Notes: generated from the sequence alone by a model not told the origin. DNA of 64,000 nucleotides from Lentzea jiangxiensis (GCF_900104175.1 NZ_FNIX01000003.1:434001-498000), one strand, 5' to 3'. Shown: positions 50,658 to 58,990, counted from the stretch's first letter. Translations and numbers: made by a program.

Positions 50658-51770
50658 GTGCGCACCGCAGTCGTCGTCACCCTGCTCGGGATCGGTGCCA
50701 TCGCCGTGGCCGCCGGACTGGTGCTGCAGCTGCACACCTATCCGCTGCTGGCCAAGCTGCAGCACGACATCAACACGGTCTCCGTCTCCGAGGGCGAAGG
50801 AGTCACGGCCGTCGTCCACCCTCCCGGCAAAGCGCCCGAAGTCCGCCACAACCTCCGCCTCACCGCGACCACCCACGTCGAGGGCGACCTCGCCGCGCCC
50901 GAGATCAAGAAGAACGGTGACGTCACCGTGTGGAAGCGGGCGACGATCGTCAAGGAGGACGCCGAGAAGCTGGTCCTCAGCGCCGAGGTGCGCAGGATCT
51001 GCCTGGACCGCCGCACCGGCGAGGCCGTCGCGCCCTGCCACGGCGAGTTCTACGAGACCGAGCAGGGCAAGCGGATCACCGCGCAGGACAGGCAACTGCT
51101 GCACCCCGGTCTCAGCTTCGTGTTCCCGTTCGACACCGAGCAGCGCGACCACCGTTGGTACGACACGGTTCTCAAGCGCCCGGTCGACATCCACTTCGCC
51201 GGCGAACAGCTGTTGCAGGGGCTCGACGTCTACCGGTTCCAGCACACCGTCCCGCCGACCGCGCTCGACCGGCTCGCGGTGCCGGGCTACCTGGTCGGCA
51301 GCCCGGAGCCGTCCGTCGACGTCACCCAGTACTACGGCGTCACCCGGACGTTGCTCGTCGAGCCCAGGACCGGGGCGGTGCTGTCCGTGCGGGAGGACAT
51401 CCGGCAGGAGCTGCGCACCGACGATCAGGGCGAAGGCGCCGGAACGCCCGTGTTCGCCGGAGAGCTGCGGCTGACCAACGCGTCGGTCACCGCGAACGTC
51501 GACCAGGTCAAGGAGAACCTGCCGCGGCTGTTCCTGATCACCGTTCTTCCAGTGGTCCTGTGGGCCGGCGGCGCCGTCCTGCTGGTGGCCGGGCTGCTTC
51601 TGCTCGCCCTGCGGCGACGCGGTGTGGTCGCCGGGTCGCTGGCGCTGGTGATCGGTGCGTGCCTGGCGGCCGCGATCACCTACGGCGTCACCACCTCCAG
51701 CGACCCGGACGACGCGCTCGACCTCGAGAACGTGGTGTCGTCCTCCAACGTCGACTACGGCCTGCGATGA
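50658..51770 (+). CDS. DUF3068 (PorA-like) membrane protein
   Basis: 370 residues. One N-terminal helix (about 5-25), a large extracytoplasmic beta-rich domain (about 30-295), and two C-terminal helices (about 298-345). DUF3068/PorA landmarks include HTYPLLAKL, VTVWKR, VRRICLDRRTGEAV, FVFPFDTEQRDHRWYDT and VEPRTGAVLSVRED. The family occurs near cell-wall genes of mycobacteria and relatives (e.g. Rv0227c). Role unknown, perhaps envelope assembly. GTG 50658 follows GAGGA. It overlaps the convergent eroded amidase by 16 bp. It is a paralogue of 53121-54077. Confidence 0.85.
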   Translation: MRTAVVVTLLGIGAIAVAAGLVLQLHTYPLLAKLQHDINTVSVSEGEGVTAVVHPPGKAPEVRHNLRLTATTHVEGDLAAPEIKKNGDVTVWKRATIVKEDAEKLVLSAEVRRICLDRRTGEAVAPCHGEFYETEQGKRITAQDRQLLHPGLSFVFPFDTEQRDHRWYDTVLKRPVDIHFAGEQLLQGLDVYRFQHTVPPTALDRLAVPGYLVGSPEPSVDVTQYYGVTRTLLVEPRTGAVLSVREDIRQELRTDDQGEGAGTPVFAGELRLTNASVTANVDQVKENLPRLFLITVLPVVLWAGGAVLLVAGLLLLALRRRGVVAGSLALVIGACLAAAITYGVTTSSDPDDALDLENVVSSSNVDYGLR

Positions 51771-52882
51771 GCTCCGCGTTCCTCCTCGATGATCCGGGCG
51801 ACGCCGAGCAGGTCGCCCTCCGCACCGGGCACCGCGATCAGGGTGACCGGCAGCGGGTTGCCGTCGGCGTCCGAGCCCGCGTGCACGGACACGGCCGGAT
51901 AGCCGCTGACCCGCCAGAGCGGGGAGAACGGCGTGGTGGCGCCGGTGCGCACCAGCACGCCGCCGGGCAACGGCACCGCCTCGGGCGGACCGGTGTGCCC
52001 CGGCGTCACGAGCACGTCGACGCCCGTGAACATGTGGTTCAGCATCACCCGCTCCGCCGCCCTCATCGACCGGCAGACGCCCTTGAACGGCCGCGGCACC
52101 CACCGGTCGAGCAGGGCCAGCTCACGAGGCCCGGCCGCCAGGTGCGGCGCGAGGAGCAGCCGGGACTCGCCCGCGAGGTGCGGGTCGTGGTCCACCACCT
52201 CGCCGACGTGCAGGGACAGCAGCGCGGCGACGTCCTCGACCACCCTGCGCATCGGCGCGCGGGTGCGCGTGGTCACCGACAGGCCGCGCAGGGACACCCC
52301 GATCCTCAGTGGACGGTCGGCGGGAGCGGCGGCCCAGCCGATCCCGCCCACGACGTGCGCCACGTCGGCCACGCTCCTCGCCACCACGCCGGACCCGCCG
52401 GAGGCCTGGAAGCCGACCAGGCCCACCCCTCCGGCGGGCACCTGCCCGGCTCCAGGTGCGCGGCGGGCCAGCGCCGCGGACACCACCCCGGTGGCGACGG
52501 CGACGGCGGTGCCCGACACCCTCGGGTCCAGTGCCGTGGCGGCGAGGCCGATCATCGGGTTGCGGTGCCTCTCCAGCGACGACGTCCGTCCGATCACGAC
52601 GGCTCCGGTCGCCGCCAGTGCGTCGAAAGCCGAACGGGGCAGGGAATCCTCCACCGCCAGAGGCAGTCCGAGGAGCACTCCGCGCTCGCCCTCGGCCAGC
52701 CGCCGATCGGCGTCCCGCGCACTGCGCCGGGCGGCCGCCAGATCGACATCTGTGAAAACGTGCTTCGACGAGTTCAGGCGGTGTTCCGCCGTCGCGAGGA
52801 GTTCTGCCGCGGTCGTCGTACCGCGGGCGAGCAGCCGGGCCTGCTCAACTGCTCCCGGGTAGCACACAGGGGTTTCTGCCAC
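51755..52882 (-). CDS. Amidase-family homologue lacking catalytic residues
   Basis: 375 residues, about 100 shorter than active amidase-signature enzymes. The fold is evident (GLPLAVEDSLP, TGAVVIGRTSSLE, FTGVDVLVTPGHTGPPEA, SGYPAVSVHAG), but the catalytic lysine of LKDN is Glu (AVEDS), the GSSSGSA serine loop is replaced by RVSGTAVAVATG, and the GTxTGGSI segment by APGAGQVPAGG. It is intact as a reading frame, so it may be a non-enzymatic binding or scaffold protein. It lies between two DUF3068 paralogues and is transcribed away from the second. Confidence 0.75.
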   Translation of the reverse strand: MAETPVCYPGAVEQARLLARGTTTAAELLATAEHRLNSSKHVFTDVDLAAARRSARDADRRLAEGERGVLLGLPLAVEDSLPRSAFDALAATGAVVIGRTSSLERHRNPMIGLAATALDPRVSGTAVAVATGVVSAALARRAPGAGQVPAGGVGLVGFQASGGSGVVARSVADVAHVVGGIGWAAAPADRPLRIGVSLRGLSVTTRTRAPMRRVVEDVAALLSLHVGEVVDHDPHLAGESRLLLAPHLAAGPRELALLDRWVPRPFKGVCRSMRAAERVMLNHMFTGVDVLVTPGHTGPPEAVPLPGGVLVRTGATTPFSPLWRVSGYPAVSVHAGSDADGNPLPVTLIAVPGAEGDLLGVARIIEEERGAHRRP

Positions 52883-53022
52883 GTGTCTCTTCCTCCGGCC
52901 TCGTCGCCGATGAGTAAGGAGCTGGGTCGTTCAGCCGCTACCCGTTGGACAGCAGGGGTTCCGCCGAACGGCTCCGCGGTTCGGCGGCCGAGTAGCTGCT
53001 TTCTCCACGCGGACCGATCAAG

Positions 53023-53038
53023 ATGACCTGGGTCACCC
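53023..53038. promoter_or_regulatory. CRP-like site before the second DUF3068 gene
   Basis: GATGACCTGGGTCACC keeps TGA-N6-TCAC of the CRP consensus with weaker outer bases. It ends 82 bp before GTG 53121, almost exactly the spacing seen at 50559-50574. It also lies in front of the divergent eroded amidase. Confidence 0.45.
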
Positions 53039-53058
53039 CGGTCGAAGGGTTGCGCAGA

Positions 53059-53074
53059 GGTTACTGTCCGGTAG
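53059..53074 (+). promoter_or_regulatory. GGTTACTGTC box before the second DUF3068 gene
   Basis: GGTTACTGTCCGGTAG matches 14 of 16 bases with the reverse complement of 54852-54867 between the methyltransferase and GT4 genes. TACTGT could be a -10, or the motif a regulator site. A GGTTAC also stands at 50597 at the matching place before the first DUF3068 gene. Confidence 0.4.
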
Positions 53075-53120
53075 TTTCCTCGCCACTGTGACGTCCCTCT
53101 CACACCTGGAAGGAGGACGA

Positions 53121-54077
53121 GTGCGACGCATTGCGAGCCTCGTGCTGGTAGGACTGGGGATCTTCTCTCTGGCACTTGCAGCAGTCCTGCGCTTGTACGT
53201 GTACCCCGAGCTCGCGGTCGTGCCGCTCGACCAGAAGACGGAATCCGTGGCGGAAGGCGCGGCGAAGGTCTTCTACCCCCAGGAGCTCGTCGTCAAGGAC
53301 GCTCAGCTGACGGCCACCCGCAAGGTCGAGAGCAACCTGACGGTGCCCGAGGCCAAGGTCGGCGGCGACGTGATGGTGTGGGACCAGGGCCTGGTCGTGA
53401 CCGACTCCGAGAACAAGCTCGTCTCCGCGATGGAGCACCGGGTGTGCCTCGACCGGCGGACGAACATGGCGCTGCAGCAGTGCAGCCAGCAGTACGTGAC
53501 CGACAGCGAGAACGGTCCGTCCAAGGACGACAGGGCGGTGCACCAGGAGGGGCTGAACTACAAGTTCCCCTTCGACACCCAGCCGCAGGACTACGAGTAC
53601 TTCGACACCACCCTGCGCAAGGCGTCCACCGCGCGGTACGAGGGCACCGAGACGCTCGCCGGCCTCGAGGTCTACAAGTTCGTGCAGAAGATCCCGTCGA
53701 CCAAGTTCCGCGACCAGGAGGTGCCCGGCACGCTGGTCGGCAGCACCGAGGCCTCGGTCAAGGCGGAGCGCCGCTACCAGAACACCCGCACCATGTGGGT
53801 GGAGCCGGTCAGCGGCATCATCGTCAAGGGTTCGGAACAACAGCGCCAGGTGCTCGCCGGACCGGACGGAAAAGAAGGAACGGTGCTGCTCGACGCCACT
53901 TTGACCTTCAACGAGAAAACTGTCGACGAATCGGTGGCGCGCGCCTCGGAAGCACGTGACAAATTGACCCTGATCAGCACCACCGGCCCGGTCGTCCTGC
54001 TTTCCACCGGCCTGGTGATGCTGCTCGCGGGAATTGCGCTCGGGATGTTCGGGCGGCGGGCTAGGCACGTCGCCTGA
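53121..54077 (+). CDS. DUF3068 (PorA-like) membrane protein, second paralogue
   Basis: 318 residues: N-terminal helix (about 3-23), extracytoplasmic domain (about 28-285, with VMVWDQG, HRVCLDRRTNMAL, YKFPFDTQPQDYEYFDTTLRK and VEPVSGIIVKGSEQ), and one C-terminal helix (about 289-311) instead of the two in its paralogue at 50658. GTG 53121 lies behind AGGAGG. Its 3' end overlaps the convergent methyltransferase by 17 bp. In mycobacteria the homologue (Rv0227c) sits beside the same methyltransferase and glycosyltransferase, which supports a shared envelope role. Confidence 0.85.
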   Translation: MRRIASLVLVGLGIFSLALAAVLRLYVYPELAVVPLDQKTESVAEGAAKVFYPQELVVKDAQLTATRKVESNLTVPEAKVGGDVMVWDQGLVVTDSENKLVSAMEHRVCLDRRTNMALQQCSQQYVTDSENGPSKDDRAVHQEGLNYKFPFDTQPQDYEYFDTTLRKASTARYEGTETLAGLEVYKFVQKIPSTKFRDQEVPGTLVGSTEASVKAERRYQNTRTMWVEPVSGIIVKGSEQQRQVLAGPDGKEGTVLLDATLTFNEKTVDESVARASEARDKLTLISTTGPVVLLSTGLVMLLAGIALGMFGRRARHVA

Positions 54078-54822
54078 GCACGACCACGAAGTTCCAGGAG
54101 GCGATCTCCCGGGCCCCCGGCACGCGGGTGATCCACTTCGCCCACCACGGGTGGTACCGGGGGAACGTCTCCACCACGTCGGCGACGGTCTGGCGGTGAG
54201 CCCACCGCCTGACCGCTCCGACGCTCACCGGGAACAGGGACGTGCCGAAGGCGTTCTTCGGCGGCTTGCCGTTGCGGCGCTCGTAACGGCGGCGCGCGTA
54301 GTGCCCGCCGAGGAAGTGCCACGGCGCCGTCTCGTGGCCGCCCCAGGGTGAGAACCAGGGCGTGTAGGACATGAAGATCGTGCCTCCGGGCCTGGTCACA
54401 CGCACCATCTCGGTGAGCATGAGCCACGGGTCGTCCACGTGCTCCAGGACGTTGGACGAATAGCAGACGTCCACCGAGCCGTCCCGGAACGGCAGCGCCG
54501 TGCCGCTCGCGCGGATCATGCCGGGGTCGGGTTCGCCGCGCGCGGACAGCTCGCCGACGTCCGGGTCGAGCCCCACGTACCGTGCGCCGGCCGCGCGGAA
54601 CGCCTCGGCGAAGTAGCCGGGACCGCCGCCGACGTCGAGCACGACCGCACCGCCCAGCGACACGTACGACGAGACCTGGGCGACCGAGTCGTCCGCCAGG
54701 ACCCGGTAGAAGTGGTCGGGGTCGGTCTGTTCTTTCAAAAATGCGCGAAAAAGCCGAACAGAGCGCTCGAAAGTTGGCTTCCACAACTTTTCCCGGGCCG
54801 AAACTGAACCGATCTCGACCAT
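54061..54822 (-). CDS. SAM-dependent methyltransferase (class I)
   Basis: 253 residues. Motif I AVVLDVGGGPGYF, motif II region YVGLDPD, post-I VCYSSNVLEHVDDPW and TRPGGTIFMSYTPWFSPWGGHE. ATG 54822 lies six bases after GGGGG; ATGs at 54828 and 54837 are less well placed. Divergent from the GT4 gene, as Rv0224c and Rv0225 are in mycobacteria. The substrate is probably a lipid-linked sugar or an envelope glycan (inference). Confidence 0.85.
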   Translation of the reverse strand: MVEIGSVSAREKLWKPTFERSVRLFRAFLKEQTDPDHFYRVLADDSVAQVSSYVSLGGAVVLDVGGGPGYFAEAFRAAGARYVGLDPDVGELSARGEPDPGMIRASGTALPFRDGSVDVCYSSNVLEHVDDPWLMLTEMVRVTRPGGTIFMSYTPWFSPWGGHETAPWHFLGGHYARRRYERRNGKPPKNAFGTSLFPVSVGAVRRWAHRQTVADVVETFPRYHPWWAKWITRVPGAREIASWNFVVVLRRRA

Positions 54823-54851
54823 TGCCATCCCCCGCATTCCGTCTACTATGG

Positions 54852-54867
54852 CTACTTGACAGTAACC
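54852..54867 (-). promoter_or_regulatory. GGTTACTGTC box in the methyltransferase/GT4 gap
   Basis: On the minus strand GGTTACTGTCAAGTAG, near-identical to 53059-53074. It lies in the 63-bp gap shared by the divergent methyltransferase and GT4 genes and could coordinate both with the DUF3068 gene. Confidence 0.4.
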
Positions 54868-54885
54868 TAGCACCGGGAGAGGCAG

Positions 54886-56019
54886 ATGTCGCGTGCCCCG
54901 CATTACCGGCCGAGCATTCTGCTGGTGAATTGGCGCGACACCAGACACCCCGAGGGCGGCGGTTCCGAACGCTACGTCGAGCGCATCGCCGAGGGGCTCG
55001 TCCGGCTCGGCTACCGCGTCTCGATCCAGTGCGCGGGCCACGACCGCGCCCCGTCCGGCGACTGGGTGGCGGGAGTGCGCTTCCGCAGGCGCGGCAACAA
55101 GTTCACGGTCTACCTGCACGCCCTGCTGGCGATCCTGCGCTCCGACGCGGACGTCATCGTGGACGTGCAGAACGGAATGCCCTTCTTCAGCCGCCTGGTG
55201 GCGCGCTGCCCCGTCCTCGTGCTGGTGCACCACGTGCACCGCGAGCAGTGGCACAGCGCTCTGGGCCCGTTCCTCGGCAGGATCGGCTGGTGGATCGAGT
55301 CGTGGCTCGCCCCGCGGCTGTACCGCAGGTGCCGCTACGTCACCGTGTCCAACGTGACGCGGGACGAGCTCGGGCAGCTGGGCGTCGAGCTGCGGCGCAC
55401 CGCCGTCGTCCCGAACGGTCTCGACGCGCCGCCCGCGGTGACCGCGCGCCGCACGCAGGCGCCGGTGCTCGTCGCGGTGTCGAGACTGGTGCCGCACAAG
55501 CGCCTGGAGCACGCGATCGACCTGGTCGCCCAGCTCCGTCCGAAGTGGCCGGACCTGCGCCTCGAACTGGTCGGCGAGGGGCCGTGGAAGGAAGTGCTGC
55601 AGCAGCACGCGATCGATCGCGGTGTGCAGGACAGCGTCGTGCTGCACGGCTGGGTCGACGAGCAGACCAAGCACGAGATCCTCGCCGGGGCGTGGGTGCA
55701 CCTGTGCCCGTCGGTCAAGGAAGGCTGGGGCATCGTGATCATGGAGGCCGCGGCGCACGGCGTGCCTACGATCGCCTACCGGTCGGCGGGCGGTGTCGCC
55801 GAGGCGATCGTGGAGCACGAGACCGGCTTGCTGGCCGACGACTTCGACGAGTTCGTGCGGCACGCGGACACGCTGCTGCGCGATCGGGCGTTGCGCAAGG
55901 CGATGGGGGCGGCCGGGCGGCGGCGCGCCCGGCAGTTCAGCTGGGAGGAAAGCCTCGGCGCGTTCGAGACCGTCCTGCACGGCGCCCTGCGCGCCGGCGC
56001 CGAGCCCCGTGGTCGTTGA
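54886..56019 (+). CDS. GT4-family glycosyltransferase
   Basis: 377 residues, GT-B fold. The N-domain has LLVNWRDTRHPEGGGSE and the C-domain VAVSRLVPHKRLEHAI, LVGEGP, HGWVDEQTK and the donor-binding EGWGIVIMEAAAHGVPTIAY. It is cytoplasmic or membrane-associated and should use a nucleotide-sugar. By position it matches mycobacterial Rv0225 beside the methyltransferase. A 16-bp hairpin follows. Confidence 0.88.
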   Translation: MSRAPHYRPSILLVNWRDTRHPEGGGSERYVERIAEGLVRLGYRVSIQCAGHDRAPSGDWVAGVRFRRRGNKFTVYLHALLAILRSDADVIVDVQNGMPFFSRLVARCPVLVLVHHVHREQWHSALGPFLGRIGWWIESWLAPRLYRRCRYVTVSNVTRDELGQLGVELRRTAVVPNGLDAPPAVTARRTQAPVLVAVSRLVPHKRLEHAIDLVAQLRPKWPDLRLELVGEGPWKEVLQQHAIDRGVQDSVVLHGWVDEQTKHEILAGAWVHLCPSVKEGWGIVIMEAAAHGVPTIAYRSAGGVAEAIVEHETGLLADDFDEFVRHADTLLRDRALRKAMGAAGRRRARQFSWEESLGAFETVLHGALRAGAEPRGR

Positions 56020-56071
56020 GGAACGCGCACCGAGGGCGAACGAGGGGTTCGCGCACCCGGCAGAGCTTGGT

Positions 56072-56108
56072 CGAGAGGGTGTTGCGCAGTCCGCGCAACA
56101 CCCTCTCG
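56072..56108. terminator. Bidirectional hairpin terminator between convergent genes
   Basis: A perfect 16-bp inverted repeat (CGAGAGGGTGTTGCGC / GCGCAACACCCTCTCG) with a five-base loop, placed between the GT4 stop (56019) and the stop of the acyltransferase-like gene (56133). Confidence 0.82.
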
Positions 56109-56132
56109 GTCAGTGAAGAACGTTCCGCACAG

Positions 56133-57155
56133 CTAGCGCTGGACCTCGCGGTCGCCGAGAACCGCCGCGCACAACAGGTCCAGCAGTCCCGCGGCGGCGG
56201 CCGCGTCGAAGTCGCGGCGCCGCACGCGCACCGTGACCGTGGTGACCTCCCCTGTCGTCACCACGCCGAACGCGACGCCGGACCGGCCGCTCGCCGCGGG
56301 GAAGAAGCGCAGACCGGCGACGTCGGCGTCGACGACACCGAGGTTCGACGCGAGGAACGTGCTGCCGAGCCGGGAGGCCAGCACCCTCATCCCCCACCGC
56401 GCCAAGGGGTTGTGCGCGCTGGGGAACCCGGCCTCGGGCGCCGCCGCCGCGAGCAGGGCGCGCACGTCCTCCTCGGTCGCCCCGGCGGGCAGGCGCAGCC
56501 TCAGCAACGCGCTGTCGGCCTCCGGACGCGGATCCGCGCCACCGCGCCAGGAGGCGCCGATCGCGGCGACGACGCGGCCGTGCGGGACGCCGCGGGCGGC
56601 GTTCCACCTCCGCGTCGCGTCGAGCGCGGCGGAGGTGAGCCTGGCGCTGCCGAGCTTCACCGCGGGCAGCGCGCGGGAGACCAGGTGGTCGCCGGTCTCG
56701 TTGCCCCGCAACGACGGCTCGATGCGCGTGGGGGGCGTCCACACGGCTTCGCGCACGCGGTCGAGCGCGCTCAGCAGGTAGGGCCGGTCAGGGCTTCTCA
56801 ACGCCACACCGGTGGCGGAGCTGTGCACGGGTTCGCCGAGCGCGACGCCCAGCAGGGCGAGCAACCCGAGGCCGTCGACGGCACCGTGGTGAGCCGCGAT
56901 CACCAGCGAGTGGCCGGCGAGCGCGACCCGCACCAGCGGACCGCCCTCGCGGTAGTGGCCGTCGGCGAACTCCGCGCGCACACCGTCCCAATCGGACGGA
57001 CGCCGCACGACCGCGGCCGGGCCGAGGTTCGGGAACTCCTCGGCGGCACGGCGCATCCGCGCGGAGACCGCCGCGGGGTCCGGCGCCTCGCGGAGGTCCG
57101 CCTCCAGCAGGATGCTCCAGGACGCCGCCGGGTCCCCGGAGAAGACCACGGTCAC
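56133..57155 (-). CDS. HHxxxDG acyltransferase/condensation-fold protein
   Basis: 340 residues. IAAHHGAVDGLGLL holds the catalytic HHxxxDG of CoA- or carrier-dependent acyltransferases (condensation, WS/DGAT and PapA types), and the C-half has the paired chloramphenicol-acetyltransferase-like fold (FLASNLGVVDADVAGLRFF). It is soluble and shorter than the usual 420-450 residues. The start is GTG 57155, overlapping none but only four bases after the small membrane gene stop. In this cell-wall cluster it may acylate a glycan or lipid, a role carried by PapA proteins in mycobacteria (inference). Confidence 0.78.
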   Translation of the reverse strand: MTVVFSGDPAASWSILLEADLREAPDPAAVSARMRRAAEEFPNLGPAAVVRRPSDWDGVRAEFADGHYREGGPLVRVALAGHSLVIAAHHGAVDGLGLLALLGVALGEPVHSSATGVALRSPDRPYLLSALDRVREAVWTPPTRIEPSLRGNETGDHLVSRALPAVKLGSARLTSAALDATRRWNAARGVPHGRVVAAIGASWRGGADPRPEADSALLRLRLPAGATEEDVRALLAAAAPEAGFPSAHNPLARWGMRVLASRLGSTFLASNLGVVDADVAGLRFFPAASGRSGVAFGVVTTGEVTTVTVRVRRRDFDAAAAAGLLDLLCAAVLGDREVQR

Positions 57156-57159
57156 CCGG

Positions 57160-57327
57160 TCAGCGGGAGCCGTAGTCGAGGACCTCGGGCTCCTGGGCCT
57201 GCACGCCCTCGTCGAGCCGCTGCTCGATCACCTTGTCGGGCTTGTTCTGCTCGACCACGATCACGCCGACCCCACCGGCGAGCGCGGCACCGGCGACGAT
57301 CGCGACCAGCACCGAAACCAGTTCCAC
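57160..57327 (-). CDS. 55-residue single-helix membrane protein (DUF2613-like)
   Basis: Minus-strand GTG 57327 to TGA 57160. It encodes VELVSVLVAIVAGAALAGG and then VGVIVVEQNKP, one N-terminal helix, followed by a polar tail ending QEPEVLDYGSR. GAGGAG sits five bases upstream and includes the TAG stop of the preceding gene, so it is coupled to it. It resembles the tiny DUF2613 protein (Rv0236A) found beside AftD in mycobacteria. Confidence 0.7.
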   Translation of the reverse strand: MELVSVLVAIVAGAALAGGVGVIVVEQNKPDKVIEQRLDEGVQAQEPEVLDYGSR

Positions 57328-57329
57328 GT

Positions 57330-58934
57330 CTACTCCTCACGTCGGGGTGCCGCGAATCTACCGACCGGTAACCATCTCCACAACAGGCTGGCGCCGATCA
57401 GTGACCCAGCCGCGACCCAGGCGAGCACAACGGGCGCAACGGGTGGGCCGTTCGGTTCAGCGGGCACTGCTCCGGGAACGCGGTAGAGCGCCAGGTCGGG
57501 ACCGTCGTGGACTATCTCCAAGCGCGCCAGGAGGTTCTCGTCCACCCGGCCCGGCGTCCCGCGCTCGACCAGCACCCAGCCGATGCCGCTCAGGTCGCCG
57601 CGTCGCAACCGCGCCGCCCGCGGGTCCTCCCCCGCCACGACCCGGCCGCCGACCGACAGCGAGTCGTCCACGACCGTTGTGCCGGGCAGGAAGCGCGGGG
57701 CCGGGTCGAGCTGGGTGCGCCGGTCGTTCCAGTCGAACCGGCGGAACGCCGACAGCGGGTACACGGCCACGTCGCCGGGCCGGCCGGCGAGCTCCTCCCG
57801 CACCGCAGCCCAGTCCGCCGGGTAGTGCACCGGTTCCAGCCGCCCGAACCCACCCCAGGCGAGGTCGGGCAGCAAGCCCAGCAGCAGCACCGCCACGAGC
57901 ATCCGCGCGCGCAGCCGTTCGACCGCGACCGCGAGCCCGAGGGCGAACGGCAGCGCGAGCCACGCCACCCACTTCTGGCTGTCGCGCAACAACCCCGCGC
58001 CCGGCACGTGCTCGATCAGCGCCTCCAGCGCCGCCACACCGCCCGGCAGCACCGCGATCAGGGCGAGCACCGTCCCGAACGCCCCCAGTCCCGCCAGCGG
58101 CCACACGGGCATGCGCTTCGCCAGCTCCCGCAGCCCGAGGACGGCGGCGCCGAGGAGCAGCACCGTGATGACGGGGAGCACCGGGTTGGCGCGGCTGTCC
58201 GGGACGACCTCCGCGTTCCAGATCCCGCCCAGGCCCAGCACGCTCAGCACCGGACCGCCCCAGTTCTCGCCCCGCGCGCTGAACGCCTCGACCCCCGCCG
58301 GGTCGGAGAGTCCGTTGTGCAGCACCGAGGGCACCCACCACGGCGCGTTCAGCACGGCACCGATGGCGAGGACCTTCCCCGCCCCGCGCCGGCCGGCGGT
58401 GGCCAGAGCCGTGCCCAGCGCCAGGATTCCGCCCGGCGCGGAGAGCACGGCGGGCAGGAAGGCGAGCACGAGCCGGGTCCACGCGCGCGGTTCGCCAGCA
58501 CGCATCCGCAGACCCGCCATGGCGACCCACGGCAGCGCCGCGTACCCCAGCAGCAGCGTCCAGTGGCCGATGAAGAGCCGCTCGGCCACGTAGGCGTTCC
58601 ACGAGTACGCCACGGCCGCGACGATCCGCACGCCCGTCCTGTCCGTCGGCACCAGCAGCCCGGCGCCCAGCGCGCCGGCGAAGACGATCGCGAGCAGCGC
58701 GATCTTCTGCACCACCTGGCCGGGGACGACCTGGGTCAGCAACGCCACCACGGCGTCGACCGGCACCGCCCGCGGCAGGGCGTCCCCGAGCCCGAACGCC
58801 GCCGCGTTGAGCGGCTGTTCCGGTGTGAACACCATGTCGTAGACGAGGACGTGACCCGGCCACAGCACGGGCGCGAGAGCCGCGAGGGCCAGCGCGGCGC
58901 ACGTGGCGTAGAGCTTCGGTCCGTTCGGCCGCAC
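57330..58934 (-). CDS. Polytopic membrane protein, GT-C-like
   Basis: 534 residues with about ten helices followed by a C-terminal extracytoplasmic domain (about 375-500) and a final helix. The N-terminus has a DMVFTPEQPLN loop after helix 1, similar in place to the acidic loop of GT-C transferases, and the middle has SWNAYVAERLFIGHW. It may be a lipid-linked sugar transferase or relative of mycobacterial Rv0226c-type proteins. GTG 58934 follows GGAGG. Its TAG stop lies in the ribosome site of the small gene at 57160. Confidence 0.72.
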   Translation of the reverse strand: MRPNGPKLYATCAALALAALAPVLWPGHVLVYDMVFTPEQPLNAAAFGLGDALPRAVPVDAVVALLTQVVPGQVVQKIALLAIVFAGALGAGLLVPTDRTGVRIVAAVAYSWNAYVAERLFIGHWTLLLGYAALPWVAMAGLRMRAGEPRAWTRLVLAFLPAVLSAPGGILALGTALATAGRRGAGKVLAIGAVLNAPWWVPSVLHNGLSDPAGVEAFSARGENWGGPVLSVLGLGGIWNAEVVPDSRANPVLPVITVLLLGAAVLGLRELAKRMPVWPLAGLGAFGTVLALIAVLPGGVAALEALIEHVPGAGLLRDSQKWVAWLALPFALGLAVAVERLRARMLVAVLLLGLLPDLAWGGFGRLEPVHYPADWAAVREELAGRPGDVAVYPLSAFRRFDWNDRRTQLDPAPRFLPGTTVVDDSLSVGGRVVAGEDPRAARLRRGDLSGIGWVLVERGTPGRVDENLLARLEIVHDGPDLALYRVPGAVPAEPNGPPVAPVVLAWVAAGSLIGASLLWRWLPVGRFAAPRREE

Positions 58935-58974
58935 TTGCTCCCCCTCCGTGCTCGCCGGGGCTACAGTCGCCGAA

Positions 58975-58990
58975 ACTACCGGCCGGTAGT
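58975..58990. promoter_or_regulatory. Perfect 16-bp palindrome in the divergent promoter
   Basis: ACTACCGGCCGGTAGT, midway between GTG 58934 (minus) and GTG 59090 (plus), is a likely operator controlling both genes. A related CTACCGACCGGTAA occurs at 57358-57371 inside the neighbouring gene. Confidence 0.45.
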
